From Cohnella nanjingensis (GTDB lineage Bacteria; Bacillota; Bacilli; Paenibacillales; Paenibacillaceae): a stretch of DNA of 64,000 nucleotides. The position numbers and the translations under genes are program-made. Within the stretch, counting starts at the first letter, position 1. Each line of letters opens with the position of its first letter. The notes under the pieces were generated by a model that did not search any database, had not been told where the DNA came from, and saw only the letters and a list, made by a program, of their open reading frames with translations. This document shows, one piece after another, positions 14,053 to 21,284 of the stretch. The stretch covers positions 81,766 to 145,765 of the forward strand of contig NZ_JACJVP010000041.1 of NCBI RefSeq assembly GCF_014212125.1. The letters run 5' to 3'.

Positions 14053-15699
14053 ATGGATTCGATCGGGCGGAACGGAAAAGAAGCGGCCGAAGCGATTCGG
14101 AGCTATGTCAAACCGATTTTCGGTTTTGCGTTGAACCGGGTTAAGCAGCGGGCGGAGGCGGAGGATCTGGCTCAGGAGATTATGCTGCAGTTGTTGAAAT
14201 CCTTCTCAGGGAAGCGGGACATTCGGAGCCTGGAGGCCTATGTTTGGACGGTTGCCCGATACACTTGGGTGAATTGGTTGAAAAAGCGTGCGCACGCTCC
14301 CCAAGCGATCGAAATCAACGGCATGTCCGAACTGTCAGTCGACCCTTCCCGGGAGCCGCTTGACCGGCTGCTGGTCACCGAAGCTTACCGCGAGCTGCGC
14401 CGGGAAGTCGCATTTCTGTCCGACATCCATCGCCGGATCGTGGTCATGCATTACTATGACGAGCTTAAACACGGCGATATCGCGATTGCTCTGAACATTC
14501 CTGTCAACACGGTGAAGTGGCATCTGAGCGAGGCCAAAAAGGAGTTAAGGAAAGGGATGAAACGTATGCGCGCAACAGGAACTTTGAGTGTCAATCCGGT
14601 CAGCATGGGGGAAATGGGCCATTCCGGTTCGGCCGGCAGACTGGGCGAAACCAACGATTTTCTTGGACGCGCCTTGGCGCAAAATATCGTTTACGCGGCT
14701 TATCACAAGGCGCTTACCGTCCATCAAATCGCGGAGGAGCTCGGAATGCCGCCGTCTTTGCTGGAAGGCGAAGTCCAGCACCTGGCCGATTACAATTTTC
14801 TCGTCCAAACCTCTCCCGGCAAATATCAAAGCAATACCATCGTCTGGGACCTCTTCGAGCTGGCCATAGCCGGTCATCGATTCTGGCAGGAGTGCGCCGC
14901 CGAAGTCGCCGATGTTCATTTCGACGCGTTAATGGAAGTTCGCCGGAAAGTCGAGGATAGCGGAGTGTACGTTCCGGACGGCGACTATAACTTTCTGCTC
15001 TGGACCTTGCTGCCCAAAAACGTTGGGGAGCAATCCTGGCGGGGCCTGCCGGCGGGCGACAACTTCGATGCGGTCGCGCCGATGCGAAAGGACGGAGGGC
15101 AGTATATCGCCTATGCGGCGTTGAACCGGAGCCGCAATGCCGATCCGGGTTTTGATCTGAGTAGTTACGTCACCTTCGGTCCGTCGCTCCGCTACGTCGA
15201 AGACACTCCCTTATACTTGTGGCAATTCAATACGTACTGGAGCGACCGCCAGGTGGATTGGCGTTTCCTGGAATACCGAAATGTCGAGATTTGCCATGCG
15301 TTCCAACAAGGGGAACTGCCCGACAACGAAGAGAACAGCGAGCAATATTCGTTCCTACTGGAGAAGGGGTACATCCGCAAGACGGAGGAGGGATACAAGT
15401 TCAATGCGGTTTGGATCGACTCTCCGCAAACGCTGGATCGGTTGAACAAGGCAATGCCGGATTTGTCCGCCCTGTATGCGCCCGCTGTCGGCAAGCTCTA
15501 CGATAAAATGCTCAAGCTGTTCCTGCAAAATCAGCCGAAGCATTTAGAGCCGCAGATTGCCTACATGGTGAGAGGCAATACCGGCGGCGGCCGGTTGGTC
15601 GCTTATATTTTGAAGCATTTAACCGACAACGGAAAGCTGAAAGCGCCGTTGCCGCACCAGAGGAAGACGATTACAACCTGGATGGGGCCGGTCAAGTAA
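14053..15699 (+). CDS. ECF-type RNA polymerase sigma factor with a long C-terminal extension
   Basis: 548 residues. The first 165 or so match sigma-70 regions 2 and 4: AEDLAQEIMLQLLKSF (region 2.2), AYVWTVARYTWVNWLKKR (region 2.3-2.4), and HRRIVVMHYYDELKHGDIAIALNIPVNTVKWHLSEAKKELRK (region 4 helix-turn-helix, two pieces). The following 380 residues are unusual. They start with a winged-helix-like segment (LTVHQIAEELGMPPSLLEGEVQHLADYNFLVQ) and continue as a soluble alpha/beta region of unknown fold. No anti-sigma gene is adjacent, so the extension may regulate the sigma itself. Start at 14053 rests on GGAGG six bases upstream; an in-frame ATG at 13942 lacks a site. Confidence 0.85.
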   Translation: MDSIGRNGKEAAEAIRSYVKPIFGFALNRVKQRAEAEDLAQEIMLQLLKSFSGKRDIRSLEAYVWTVARYTWVNWLKKRAHAPQAIEINGMSELSVDPSREPLDRLLVTEAYRELRREVAFLSDIHRRIVVMHYYDELKHGDIAIALNIPVNTVKWHLSEAKKELRKGMKRMRATGTLSVNPVSMGEMGHSGSAGRLGETNDFLGRALAQNIVYAAYHKALTVHQIAEELGMPPSLLEGEVQHLADYNFLVQTSPGKYQSNTIVWDLFELAIAGHRFWQECAAEVADVHFDALMEVRRKVEDSGVYVPDGDYNFLLWTLLPKNVGEQSWRGLPAGDNFDAVAPMRKDGGQYIAYAALNRSRNADPGFDLSSYVTFGPSLRYVEDTPLYLWQFNTYWSDRQVDWRFLEYRNVEICHAFQQGELPDNEENSEQYSFLLEKGYIRKTEEGYKFNAVWIDSPQTLDRLNKAMPDLSALYAPAVGKLYDKMLKLFLQNQPKHLEPQIAYMVRGNTGGGRLVAYILKHLTDNGKLKAPLPHQRKTITTWMGPVK

Positions 15700-15724
15700 G
15701 TCGGGTTCGGAAATGGATACGAAG

Positions 15725-15754
15725 AATGGCCGTTCCCGGGTGGTGGTGGCCATT
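15725..15754 (+). terminator. Candidate terminator of the sigma factor gene
   Basis: AATGGCC (15725-15731) pairs with GGCCATT (15748-15754), followed by TTTCACG. A modest 7-bp stem. Confidence 0.45.
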
Positions 15755-15831
15755 TTCACGCAATACTCTGTCCAACGAAGTGATTAAAAACATCGCTATT
15801 GCACCCAGGCCCCCTCCTGAACGTATGAAAA

Positions 15832-15882
15832 TGATCAAAAACCACCCATGACCTCACGTGCGTCATGGGTGGTTTTTGATCA
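15832..15882. terminator. Very long perfect hairpin, terminator-like
   Basis: A 21-bp perfect stem (15832-15852 with 15862-15882) and a 9-base loop. The arms contain ACCACCCATGAC and a GGTTTTTGATCA complement. The run of A/T in the outer stem fits a bidirectional terminator, though it is longer than usual. Confidence 0.65.
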
Positions 15883-16081
15883 CAATCGCATCTGCCGGAT
15901 TTCTCCTCCCCTCACACGAAGGACCACCAGGGAAACTTACCTGACGATTTTTATCCTCTCTTTGACCGCAGCCCAACCGTGAGAGGTCAGATGCTCCACA
16001 TACTCAGCAAGTGGAAGAGCTTAGTATACAGTAGGTATATGTATAATTCACTTTCCTTTTTTCCAGATCTATTCAGCAAAA
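15883..16081. other. Intergenic stretch with no supportable gene
   Basis: On the minus strand a 26-codon frame ending at TAA 15937-15939 (EYVEHLTSHGWAAVKERIKIVR) looks protein-like but has no start and a stop just before it. It may be the tail of a lost gene. Base composition falls towards 16000. Confidence 0.3.
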
Positions 16082-16101
16082 CTGCCCGTTAGTTGAGAAA
16101 A
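16082..16101 (+). repeat. Left copy of a 20-bp direct repeat flanking an AT-rich gene
   Basis: CTGCCCGTTAGTTGAGAAAA is identical to 16649-16668. The two copies bracket the AT-rich gene at 16134-16508. Confidence 0.7.
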
Positions 16102-16133
16102 GCCAGTGCGGTAGACCTTTCGGTATTGAACTA

Positions 16134-16508
16134 TCACGTCAATCTTTCGGAGATAGTTTTACTTATTTCTTCAGGGTTTTTAACATCAATGATTAACTTT
16201 GATATTTTAAATTTACCAACAAGAAAATTATTCAAGTCAAAATGAAGGGTATCAACCTCATTATTAAAAAAGTAGAGATGATAACCTCCATTGAATCTAA
16301 ATAATCCATTTCTTGTTCCTCCAAAAGAAAAACCATAAAGCTTGAAAGCATTTGGTATGGGTCTACCTGTTGTTATCCCCTTAATCGAAGAGTATGGAAT
16401 TTGCAACCCGTTATCTAATTTTAAAAAGGGCGGATTTCCAAGATCGATATTTAAATGGGTTTCCATTAATTGAATTGTACGTTCCATTCGTTTAGTCCAC
16501 CATTTCAT
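16134..16508 (-). CDS. AT-rich protein resembling the bacterial PH-like (bPH_5) domain
   Basis: A 124-residue protein. After an N-terminal helix (MKWWTKRMERTIQLMETHLNI) comes a beta-rich run, IPYSSIKGITTGRPIPNAFKLYG, FGGTRNGLFRF and YHLYFFNNEV, ending IIDVKNPEEISKTISERL. This order matches the short bacterial PH-like domains, which usually sit behind transmembrane helices. The helices are missing here, so the gene may be truncated or a soluble variant. No ribosome binding site is visible before the ATG at 16508. Base composition is far more AT-rich than the surroundings and exact 20-bp repeats flank it, both suggesting foreign origin. The family call is by pattern only. Confidence 0.55.
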   Translation of the reverse strand: MKWWTKRMERTIQLMETHLNIDLGNPPFLKLDNGLQIPYSSIKGITTGRPIPNAFKLYGFSFGGTRNGLFRFNGGYHLYFFNNEVDTLHFDLNNFLVGKFKISKLIIDVKNPEEISKTISERLT

Positions 16509-16600
16509 AACGCTTTAGTATTTTTAAAATATATTTTCATATTATACCATATATAATCTTATTTATAGAATTTATTGAGCTAATTTACCCAAGAACTGAA

Positions 16601-16630
16601 CATGCAAGCGAATATTTCGCCGGTTGCATG
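16601..16630. repeat. Inverted repeat in the AT-rich patch
   Basis: CATGCAA-GCGAA-TAT-TTCGC-CGG-TTGCATG forms a 12-bp interrupted hairpin. It could be an operator, a terminator or a recombination scar; nothing decides between these. Confidence 0.4.
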
Positions 16631-16648
16631 ATGGAATATTACATTATC

Positions 16649-16711
16649 CTGCCCGTTAGTTGAGAAAAACAAAAACAGTTGCCGCAGCAACTGTTTCTTC
16701 GCTATCGCCCT
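16649..16711. repeat. Dispersed repeat unit B with the right copy of the 20-bp direct repeat
   Basis: CTGCCCGTTAGTTGAGAAAA (16649-16668) is followed by a hairpin, then CGCTATCGCCC and TTTAGTTCAA. The order hairpin, GCTATCG, (G/T)TTAGTT(G/C)AA is the same as in unit A at 13734-13785. Confidence 0.55.
16673..16696 (-). terminator. Terminator of the GyrI-like gene
   Basis: AAACAGTTGC (16673-16682) pairs perfectly with GCAACTGTTT (16687-16696). On the minus strand a TTTTTGTTTTT tail follows. Confidence 0.8.
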
Positions 16712-16716
16712 TTAGT

Positions 16717-17166
16717 TCAAGCCAATAATGGAATACACACTTCAGCTTCGTCAGGCCATGCAGGATTCTCAAAATGGTATATCTCTAATGCAAGTGCTCT
16801 TTTATTACTTTGTTTGTTGTTTGCTTTTAAATAGTCATGGATGTCTTGATAGGGGTCGCCTTTTGATTTTACTTTCGCATAACGATGGGGTGGTATCGTA
16901 AACCCTAACATTCCTTCTGGCACGTCGGAAAGGCTCGCCACTTCCATACAAATCAAGTAAGTAAACAGAACCTCCGAAGTAAAGCTCGGACTGACGTAAC
17001 GTTCAGGATGTATAACATTTCGAATTTCATCTTTTCGTCTGTGAAACTCTTGTTTCATATCCTCCACTCTTTCAGGAAGATGACCTTTAAATGGCGAAGT
17101 GACGCACAAGCCAACAAGATTAATTTCAGGTAAAACAAGCATCTGGACTTGGTTATCTGCTACCAT
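16717..17166 (-). CDS. GyrI-like effector-binding (AraC_E_bind) domain protein
   Basis: 149 residues consisting only of a GyrI/SOUL-like ligand-binding domain: LVGLCVTSPFKGHLPERVEDMKQEFHRRKDEIRN at the front, MEVASLSDVPEGMLGFTIPPHRYAKVKSKG in the middle and a C-terminal EIYHFENPAWPDEAEVCIPL strand. There is no DNA-binding domain. Free-standing members bind hydrophobic or aromatic compounds and some hydrolyse or sequester them. The ATG at 17166 has GGAGGGAGGA upstream. The gene is AT-richer than its neighbours and shares the patch with the PH-like gene, so it may have arrived with it. Confidence 0.75.
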   Translation of the reverse strand: MVADNQVQMLVLPEINLVGLCVTSPFKGHLPERVEDMKQEFHRRKDEIRNVIHPERYVSPSFTSEVLFTYLICMEVASLSDVPEGMLGFTIPPHRYAKVKSKGDPYQDIHDYLKANNKQSNKRALALEIYHFENPAWPDEAEVCIPLLA

Positions 17167-17452
17167 ACAATATCCTCCCTCCTTATTTGTTCACAATAGT
17201 AACGAGCAAAATTTGAATTTCCATACGTATGTATCATTATTTATTCGAAGCAACTATGCAATAACCTACCGGTAAGCAGAGAACGCCGCCGCCGATGCTG
17301 CACAAGATGCCGGATACACCGTTCCCGGTGGCGCGCAAGACGCCGACGGGCTGACCGATGAGCGATAAGGCCTTCTGACGGCATGCCTTTCCTCGCCTCC
17401 CCCTGCAGCGTATGTGGGGCAGGCGGATGTTGACGACGACCCCGTACAAAAA

Positions 17453-17488
17453 AACAGCCCGGCTTGGGTTTTCCCAGGCCGGACTGTT
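17453..17488 (-). terminator. Terminator of htpG
   Basis: An imperfect long stem, AACAGCCCGGC...TGGG with CCCA...GCCGGACTGTT, and a TTTT loop. The minus-strand tail is a run of seven T. It follows the htpG stop at 17511. Confidence 0.85.
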
Positions 17489-17510
17489 CCTTTCACGCGA
17501 TTGCCGCGTA

Positions 17511-19391
17511 TTAAGCCATGATCTTGCAGATGTCGTTCGTGAACGCGACCGGATCCTGAATCGGCAGCCCCTCGATCAGCAGCGCTTGGTTGTACAGCAG
17601 GTTGGTGTAGAGGTTCAGCTTCTCCTCGTCCTTGCCGAAGGCGGCCTTCAGCGACTGGAACACCTCGTGGTTGACGTTGATCTCCAGCACCTTCTCCGCC
17701 TGCACGTCTTGGCCGCTCGGCATCGCCTTCAGGATCTTCTCCATCTCGATCGTGACCTCGCCCTCCGTGGACAGGCAGACGGGATGAGTCTTGAGCCGCT
17801 TGGACGCCTTGACCTTCTTCACCTTGCCGGCCAAAAGGCCGTTCATCCGGTCGAACAGCTCCTGGTTGTCCGCTTCTTCGGCCGGCGTCTCCTTGTCCTG
17901 CTCGTCGGCCTCGATGCCGAGGTCGCCGCTCGAGACGGAACGGAACTCCTTCTCCTTGTAGGTCATGATCATCTTGATCGCGAACTCGTCGATATCGTCG
18001 GTCAGGTAGAGGATCTCATAGCCCTTGTCGGCCACCAGCTCCGTCTGCGGGAGCTTCTCGATCCGGTCGATCGACTCGCCGGAGGCGTAGTAGATGTACT
18101 TCTGGTCTTCCGGCATTCTCGAGACGTACTCGTCCAGCGAGACCAGCTTCTTCTCCAGGGAGGAGGAGAACAGCAGCAGATCCTGCAGCGTGTCCTTGTT
18201 CATGCCGTAGTCGTTGTAGACGCCGAACTTCAGCTGTCGGCCGAACGACTTGTAGAACGCTTCGTATTTCTCCCGATCGTTCTTGAGGAGGCTCAGCAAT
18301 TCGCTCTTGATCTTGCTCGCGATATGCTTGGCGATCAGGCTGAGCTGCTTGTCGTGCTGGAGCATCTCCCGCGAGATGTTCAGGGAGAGGTTCTCCGAAT
18401 CGACCATCCCTTTGACGAAGCCGAAGTAGTCGGGCAGCAGATCCGCGCACTTGTTCATGATCAGCACACCGTTGCTGTACAGCTCGAGCCCCTTCTCGTA
18501 CTCCTTCGTGTAGTAGTCGAACGGCGTGCTCTCCGGGATGAAGAGGATCGCGTTGTAGACGACGGAGCCGTCCGCGCTGATATGGATATGCTTCACCGGC
18601 TTGTCGAAGCCGTACCGCTTCTCGTTGTAGAAGTTCTCGTAGTCCTCCGGCTTCAGCTCGCTCTTGTTCTTGCGCCAGATCGGGACCATGCTGTTGACGG
18701 TCTGCTCTTCGGCGTATTCCTCGAACTCGCCTTCGCTGCCTTCCTTCGGCCGACGGCCCGTCACGTTCATCTTGATCGGGTAGCGGATGAAGTCGGAATA
18801 CTTCTTGATGATCGCCTTGAGTCTATAGTCGTCCAAGTACTCGTCGTATTGGTCGTCCTCGGTGTTCTCTTTGATCTTCAGGATGATGTCGGTACCGACC
18901 GTCTCCTTGCTAGCCGGCTCGATGGTGTACCCGTCCGCGCCCGTGGACTCCCACTTGTAGGCCTGGTCGCTGCCCAGCGCGCGGCTCACGACGGTGACCG
19001 TATCCGCCACCATGAACGCCGAATAGAAGCCGACGCCGAACTGGCCGATGATGTTATGCCCGTCTTGGGCCTCGTTCTCCTTCTTGAACGCCAGCGATCC
19101 GCTCTTGGCGATGACGCCCAGATGCTCCTCCAGATCTTCGCGCGACATGCCGATCCCCGTATCGGAGAGCGTCAGCGTGCGATTCTCCTTGTCCGGCGCA
19201 ACCTGAATATAATATTGCGACTTGTCGAATACCAGTTGATCGTCGGTCAGCGCCCGGTAGTAGATCTTGTCGATCGCGTCGCTGGCATTGGAGATGAGCT
19301 CTCTGAGGAAGATCTCCTTCTGCGTGTAGATGGAGTTGATCATCATCTCGAGCAATCTCTTCGATTCCGCTTTGAACTGCTGCTTAGCCAT
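17511..19391 (-). CDS. htpG: Molecular chaperone HtpG (bacterial Hsp90)
   Basis: 626 residues, the usual length. The N-terminal GHKL ATPase domain shows [30 protein letters not shown] and [15 protein letters not shown] (the N, G1 and G2 boxes). The middle domain carries [20 protein letters not shown] and [11 protein letters not shown] with the conserved Arg for ATP hydrolysis, and the C-terminal domain is for dimerisation. HtpG is a cytosolic ATP-driven chaperone that remodels late folding intermediates. An AAAGGAG site lies 12 bases before the ATG. The gene is monocistronic, with its own promoter, a CIRCE operator and a terminator. In Bacillus subtilis htpG is not controlled by HrcA, so the CIRCE here is a regulatory difference. 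Confidence 0.97.
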   Translation of the reverse strand: MAKQQFKAESKRLLEMMINSIYTQKEIFLRELISNASDAIDKIYYRALTDDQLVFDKSQYYIQVAPDKENRTLTLSDTGIGMSREDLEEHLGVIAKSGSLAFKKENEAQDGHNIIGQFGVGFYSAFMVADTVTVVSRALGSDQAYKWESTGADGYTIEPASKETVGTDIILKIKENTEDDQYDEYLDDYRLKAIIKKYSDFIRYPIKMNVTGRRPKEGSEGEFEEYAEEQTVNSMVPIWRKNKSELKPEDYENFYNEKRYGFDKPVKHIHISADGSVVYNAILFIPESTPFDYYTKEYEKGLELYSNGVLIMNKCADLLPDYFGFVKGMVDSENLSLNISREMLQHDKQLSLIAKHIASKIKSELLSLLKNDREKYEAFYKSFGRQLKFGVYNDYGMNKDTLQDLLLFSSSLEKKLVSLDEYVSRMPEDQKYIYYASGESIDRIEKLPQTELVADKGYEILYLTDDIDEFAIKMIMTYKEKEFRSVSSGDLGIEADEQDKETPAEEADNQELFDRMNGLLAGKVKKVKASKRLKTHPVCLSTEGEVTIEMEKILKAMPSGQDVQAEKVLEINVNHEVFQSLKAAFGKDEEKLNLYTNLLYNQALLIEGLPIQDPVAFTNDICKIMA

Positions 19392-19475
19392 GAACGAACG
19401 GGTCTCCTTTCGATTTGCGGGGAAAATAACTGCGAAGTACGGATCCTAACGCGCTTCCGCACGCCTGTATCCATT

Positions 19476-19502
19476 TTAGCACTCTTCCTTGGCGAGTGCT
19501 AA
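19476..19502 (-). promoter_or_regulatory. CIRCE operator (HrcA-binding) upstream of htpG
   Basis: TTAGCACTC-N9-GAGTGCTAA matches the CIRCE consensus exactly, arms 19476-19484 and 19494-19502. It lies just downstream of the predicted -10, where HrcA binding would block transcription until heat stress. Confidence 0.95.
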
Positions 19503-19511
19503 GTCATTTCT

Positions 19512-19541
19512 TATATATCACAACCGAAATTTCGCTGTCAA
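19512..19541 (-). promoter_or_regulatory. Sigma-A promoter of htpG
   Basis: On the minus strand TTGACA (19541-19536) and TATATA (19517-19512) are 18 bases apart. The predicted start falls at the edge of the CIRCE element. Confidence 0.8.
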
Positions 19542-19545
19542 TACG

Positions 19546-19574
19546 AAAAGAGGAACAGCCTCGGCTGCTCCTCT
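19546..19574 (-). terminator. Terminator of the csoR-copZ-lipoprotein operon
   Basis: AGAGGAACAGCC (19549-19560) pairs with GGCTGCTCCTCT (19563-19574) with one wobble, and a TTTTCG tail lies on the minus strand. Confidence 0.75.
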
Positions 19575-19613
19575 GTCACGCAAGTAGATATCGCGTTCGC
19601 CCGTCCCGCATCA

Positions 19614-20474
19614 TCAAGGTACGCGGACGACGAACGGTACCGTGAATACCGTGTCTTTGTGCTTGAACTGTCCCCAGATCTTATAGATGCCGCTCTTCGG
19701 GAAGGTCGTCATGAACTCGGCCTTGGGACCGGATGCCTTCTCCTCCATCGGATGCACATGCAGATACTGCTCCGCGTCCTCCGTGAGGATGACGACGTGA
19801 CCGACGGCGCCGAGATACGGCTGAAGATCCGTGATCGGCTCCTGCGTCTTATCGTCGGTGATGGTGTAAGTCAGCATCAGCTCTTCCTTCGCCGCCAGCT
19901 TGTCGAAGGCAAGCGTGATCCGCTTGCCGTCCACGACTTGAGTCAGCTCCGCGTCCGGCTCGATCGGCACCGTCGCCGCCGGGTCTCCTTCGACATGCAC
20001 CCATGTCATCTTGTTCATGGCGCTGCCGCCGGTCGGTACGAAGTCGGCGATGAGCTTGTAGTCTCCGCCGGCCGGGAAGACGTTCGTCACTTCGAACGCG
20101 CCTTTGCCCTTGTAGGCCGGATGAATGTGATGGAAATACGAGAGATCCTTGCTCACGATAATCATATGCTGCTTCTCTTCATGGTTCAGATCGAACTGCT
20201 CGATCGGCTGGCCGTCATGCGCAAGCTCGACCCGAATGAGCGTATCTTGCTTGGCCTGCGCCGGCTGACCGCCGGCGATCGTCCACTTCGCCGTCACGTC
20301 GGCGGCGGCGATCGCAGCTGCCCCGTCATGACCGCCATGCGCATGGCTGGCGCTAGGCTGGGCTTGGTCTCCGTGCCCCGAATGGTTCATATTCATATTG
20401 TCGTGGTCTCCCTTCGTACCGCAAGCGGTTAAGATCGCGGCGGTCAAGATGAGGACGGCTCCTGCACGTTTCAT
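19614..20474 (-). CDS. Metal-related extracellular lipoprotein with FixH/YtkA-like beta-sandwich repeats
   Basis: 286 residues from the ATG at 20474 (GGAGG seven bases upstream). The lipobox is LTAC with the lipidated Cys at 18. A His/Met-rich stretch follows (HDNMNMNHSGHGDQ and HAHGGHDG), a typical Cu/Ag-binding feature. Two beta-sandwich repeats then each contain HH or HVHP motifs (YFHHIHPAYKGKGAF...GDYKLIADF; YLHVHPMEE...GIYKIWGQF). The gene is last in an operon with csoR and copZ, so a role in binding or detoxifying copper outside the membrane is the best inference. The exact family name is uncertain. Confidence 0.75.
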   Translation of the reverse strand: MKRAGAVLILTAAILTACGTKGDHDNMNMNHSGHGDQAQPSASHAHGGHDGAAAIAAADVTAKWTIAGGQPAQAKQDTLIRVELAHDGQPIEQFDLNHEEKQHMIIVSKDLSYFHHIHPAYKGKGAFEVTNVFPAGGDYKLIADFVPTGGSAMNKMTWVHVEGDPAATVPIEPDAELTQVVDGKRITLAFDKLAAKEELMLTYTITDDKTQEPITDLQPYLGAVGHVVILTEDAEQYLHVHPMEEKASGPKAEFMTTFPKSGIYKIWGQFKHKDTVFTVPFVVRVP

Positions 20475-20511
20475 GGGGCAACCTCCAACTTTCTTTTCTT
20501 GGGACCTGCCG

Positions 20512-20712
20512 TTAAGCGATATCGTAGCCTTGGTCTTCAATCGCCGTTTGGATCGCTTCCAGCGTAAGCTTGCTCTCGTCGTAGGCGATAGCGACCGTAC
20601 CGCCGGACAGATCGACTTTGCCGCTGGCGCCCAGCGTGCGCAGGGCGCCTTCGATGGAATTGACGCAGTGCCCGCAAGACATGCCTTCTACTTTTAACGT
20701 AACGTTGGTCAT
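20512..20712 (-). CDS. copZ: Copper chaperone CopZ (HMA domain)
   Basis: 66 residues forming one heavy-metal-associated domain: TLKVEGMSCGHCVNSIEGAL with the Cu(I)-binding cysteines C13 and C16 in the CxxC loop, and the ferredoxin-like fold completed by TVAIAYDESKLTLEAIQTAIEDQGYDI. It ferries Cu(I) in the cytoplasm, normally to the CopA ATPase. The ATG at 20712 has AAGGAGA upstream. A CsoR-type promoter lies directly upstream and csoR precedes it on the same strand. Unusually, no copA is adjacent; the next gene is the His/Met-rich lipoprotein. Confidence 0.93.
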   Translation of the reverse strand: MTNVTLKVEGMSCGHCVNSIEGALRTLGASGKVDLSGGTVAIAYDESKLTLEAIQTAIEDQGYDIA

Positions 20713-20760
20713 GGTTATCTCTCCTTGAATGGTGGGTTGGGTTGTTCGAACCTTGATTGA

Positions 20761-20821
20761 AGTATACCCCCGTACCCTATATTGTGTCAACCTTTATTTT
20801 ACGATACCCCTCGACCCTATA
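20761..20821 (-). promoter_or_regulatory. copZ promoter with two CsoR-type operators
   Basis: On the minus strand TTGACA (20790-20785) and TATACT (20766-20761) are 18 bases apart. Two 18-base sites of the form ATACCCCNNNACCCTATA lie at 20764-20781 (inside the promoter) and 20804-20821, exactly 40 bases apart. The C/G-tract flanked by ATA/TATA is the known CsoR operator style. Confidence 0.82.
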
Positions 20822-20868
20822 ATCCATTCCAAAAAAGAAGGATTCGCATGGAATCCTGGGTTGTCGCG

Positions 20869-21201
20869 TTATTTCATCAATTTGTTGATGGTCGTCAGCA
20901 GCTCGTCGATCACTTCGTTCTCGCCATCCTGAATCCGCTCGATGACGCAGCTCTTCATATGATGCTCCAAGAGCAGCTTGCCTACGCCGTTCAGGGCCGA
21001 TTGAACGGATGAGATCTGGTTGAGCACGTCGTCGCAGTAGGTGTCCTTCTCGATCAGGCCTTTAATACCGCGGATCTGCCCTTCGATGCGGTTCAATCGG
21101 CTGATGAGATTGCTCTTCGTCTTGTCCGAATGGTGACTCTTGCGTTCGTCCGTTCCGCAGGATTCGTGCCCCGCGGCGTGGACTTGCACTTGCTCCTCCA
21201 T
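20869..21201 (-). CDS. csoR: CsoR-family copper-sensing repressor
   Basis: 110 residues, all-helical DUF156 family. The Cu(I) ligands are in place: C56 (DTYCDD), H81 and C85 (EHHMKSC), with the C-x24-H-x3-C spacing seen in CsoR. The N-terminal 30 residues carry an extra His/Cys-bearing tail. CsoR tetramers bind GC-tract operators and release on Cu(I) binding. AAGGAGGG precedes the ATG. The gene is first of a csoR-copZ-lipoprotein set; operators lie before copZ and a weaker match lies before csoR itself. Confidence 0.92.
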   Translation of the reverse strand: MEEQVQVHAAGHESCGTDERKSHHSDKTKSNLISRLNRIEGQIRGIKGLIEKDTYCDDVLNQISSVQSALNGVGKLLLEHHMKSCVIERIQDGENEVIDELLTTINKLMK

Positions 21202-21247
21202 AGGATTTCCCTCCTTAAGGCTCGATATCTGTTAAATGCATTGTACC

Positions 21248-21264
21248 ATAGTCCCCCTACCTAT
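21248..21264 (-). promoter_or_regulatory. Possible CsoR operator and promoter before csoR
   Basis: ATAGTCCCCCTACCTAT resembles the two better operators near copZ. On the minus strand TTGGAA with TGGTACAAT gives an extended -10 promoter around it. This suggests autoregulation. Confidence 0.5.
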
Positions 21265-21284
21265 TCCAAGCGGTAGCGACCCGA

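Noticed and set aside
15937-16017. A 26-codon protein-like tail ending VKERIKIVR.
   Set aside because: No start, a stop directly upstream, and too short to assign.
17237-17449. A 70-codon minus-strand frame with LIGQPVGVLRATGNGVSGILCSIGGG.
   Set aside because: Somewhat protein-like, but no ribosome binding site or clear family; may be a degenerate small protein. Not strong enough to list as a gene.
17412-19502. A 696-codon plus-strand frame opposite htpG.
   Set aside because: It is the antisense shadow of htpG; composition and amino-acid pattern (Leu/Val/Asp-rich) are typical of reverse-complement frames.
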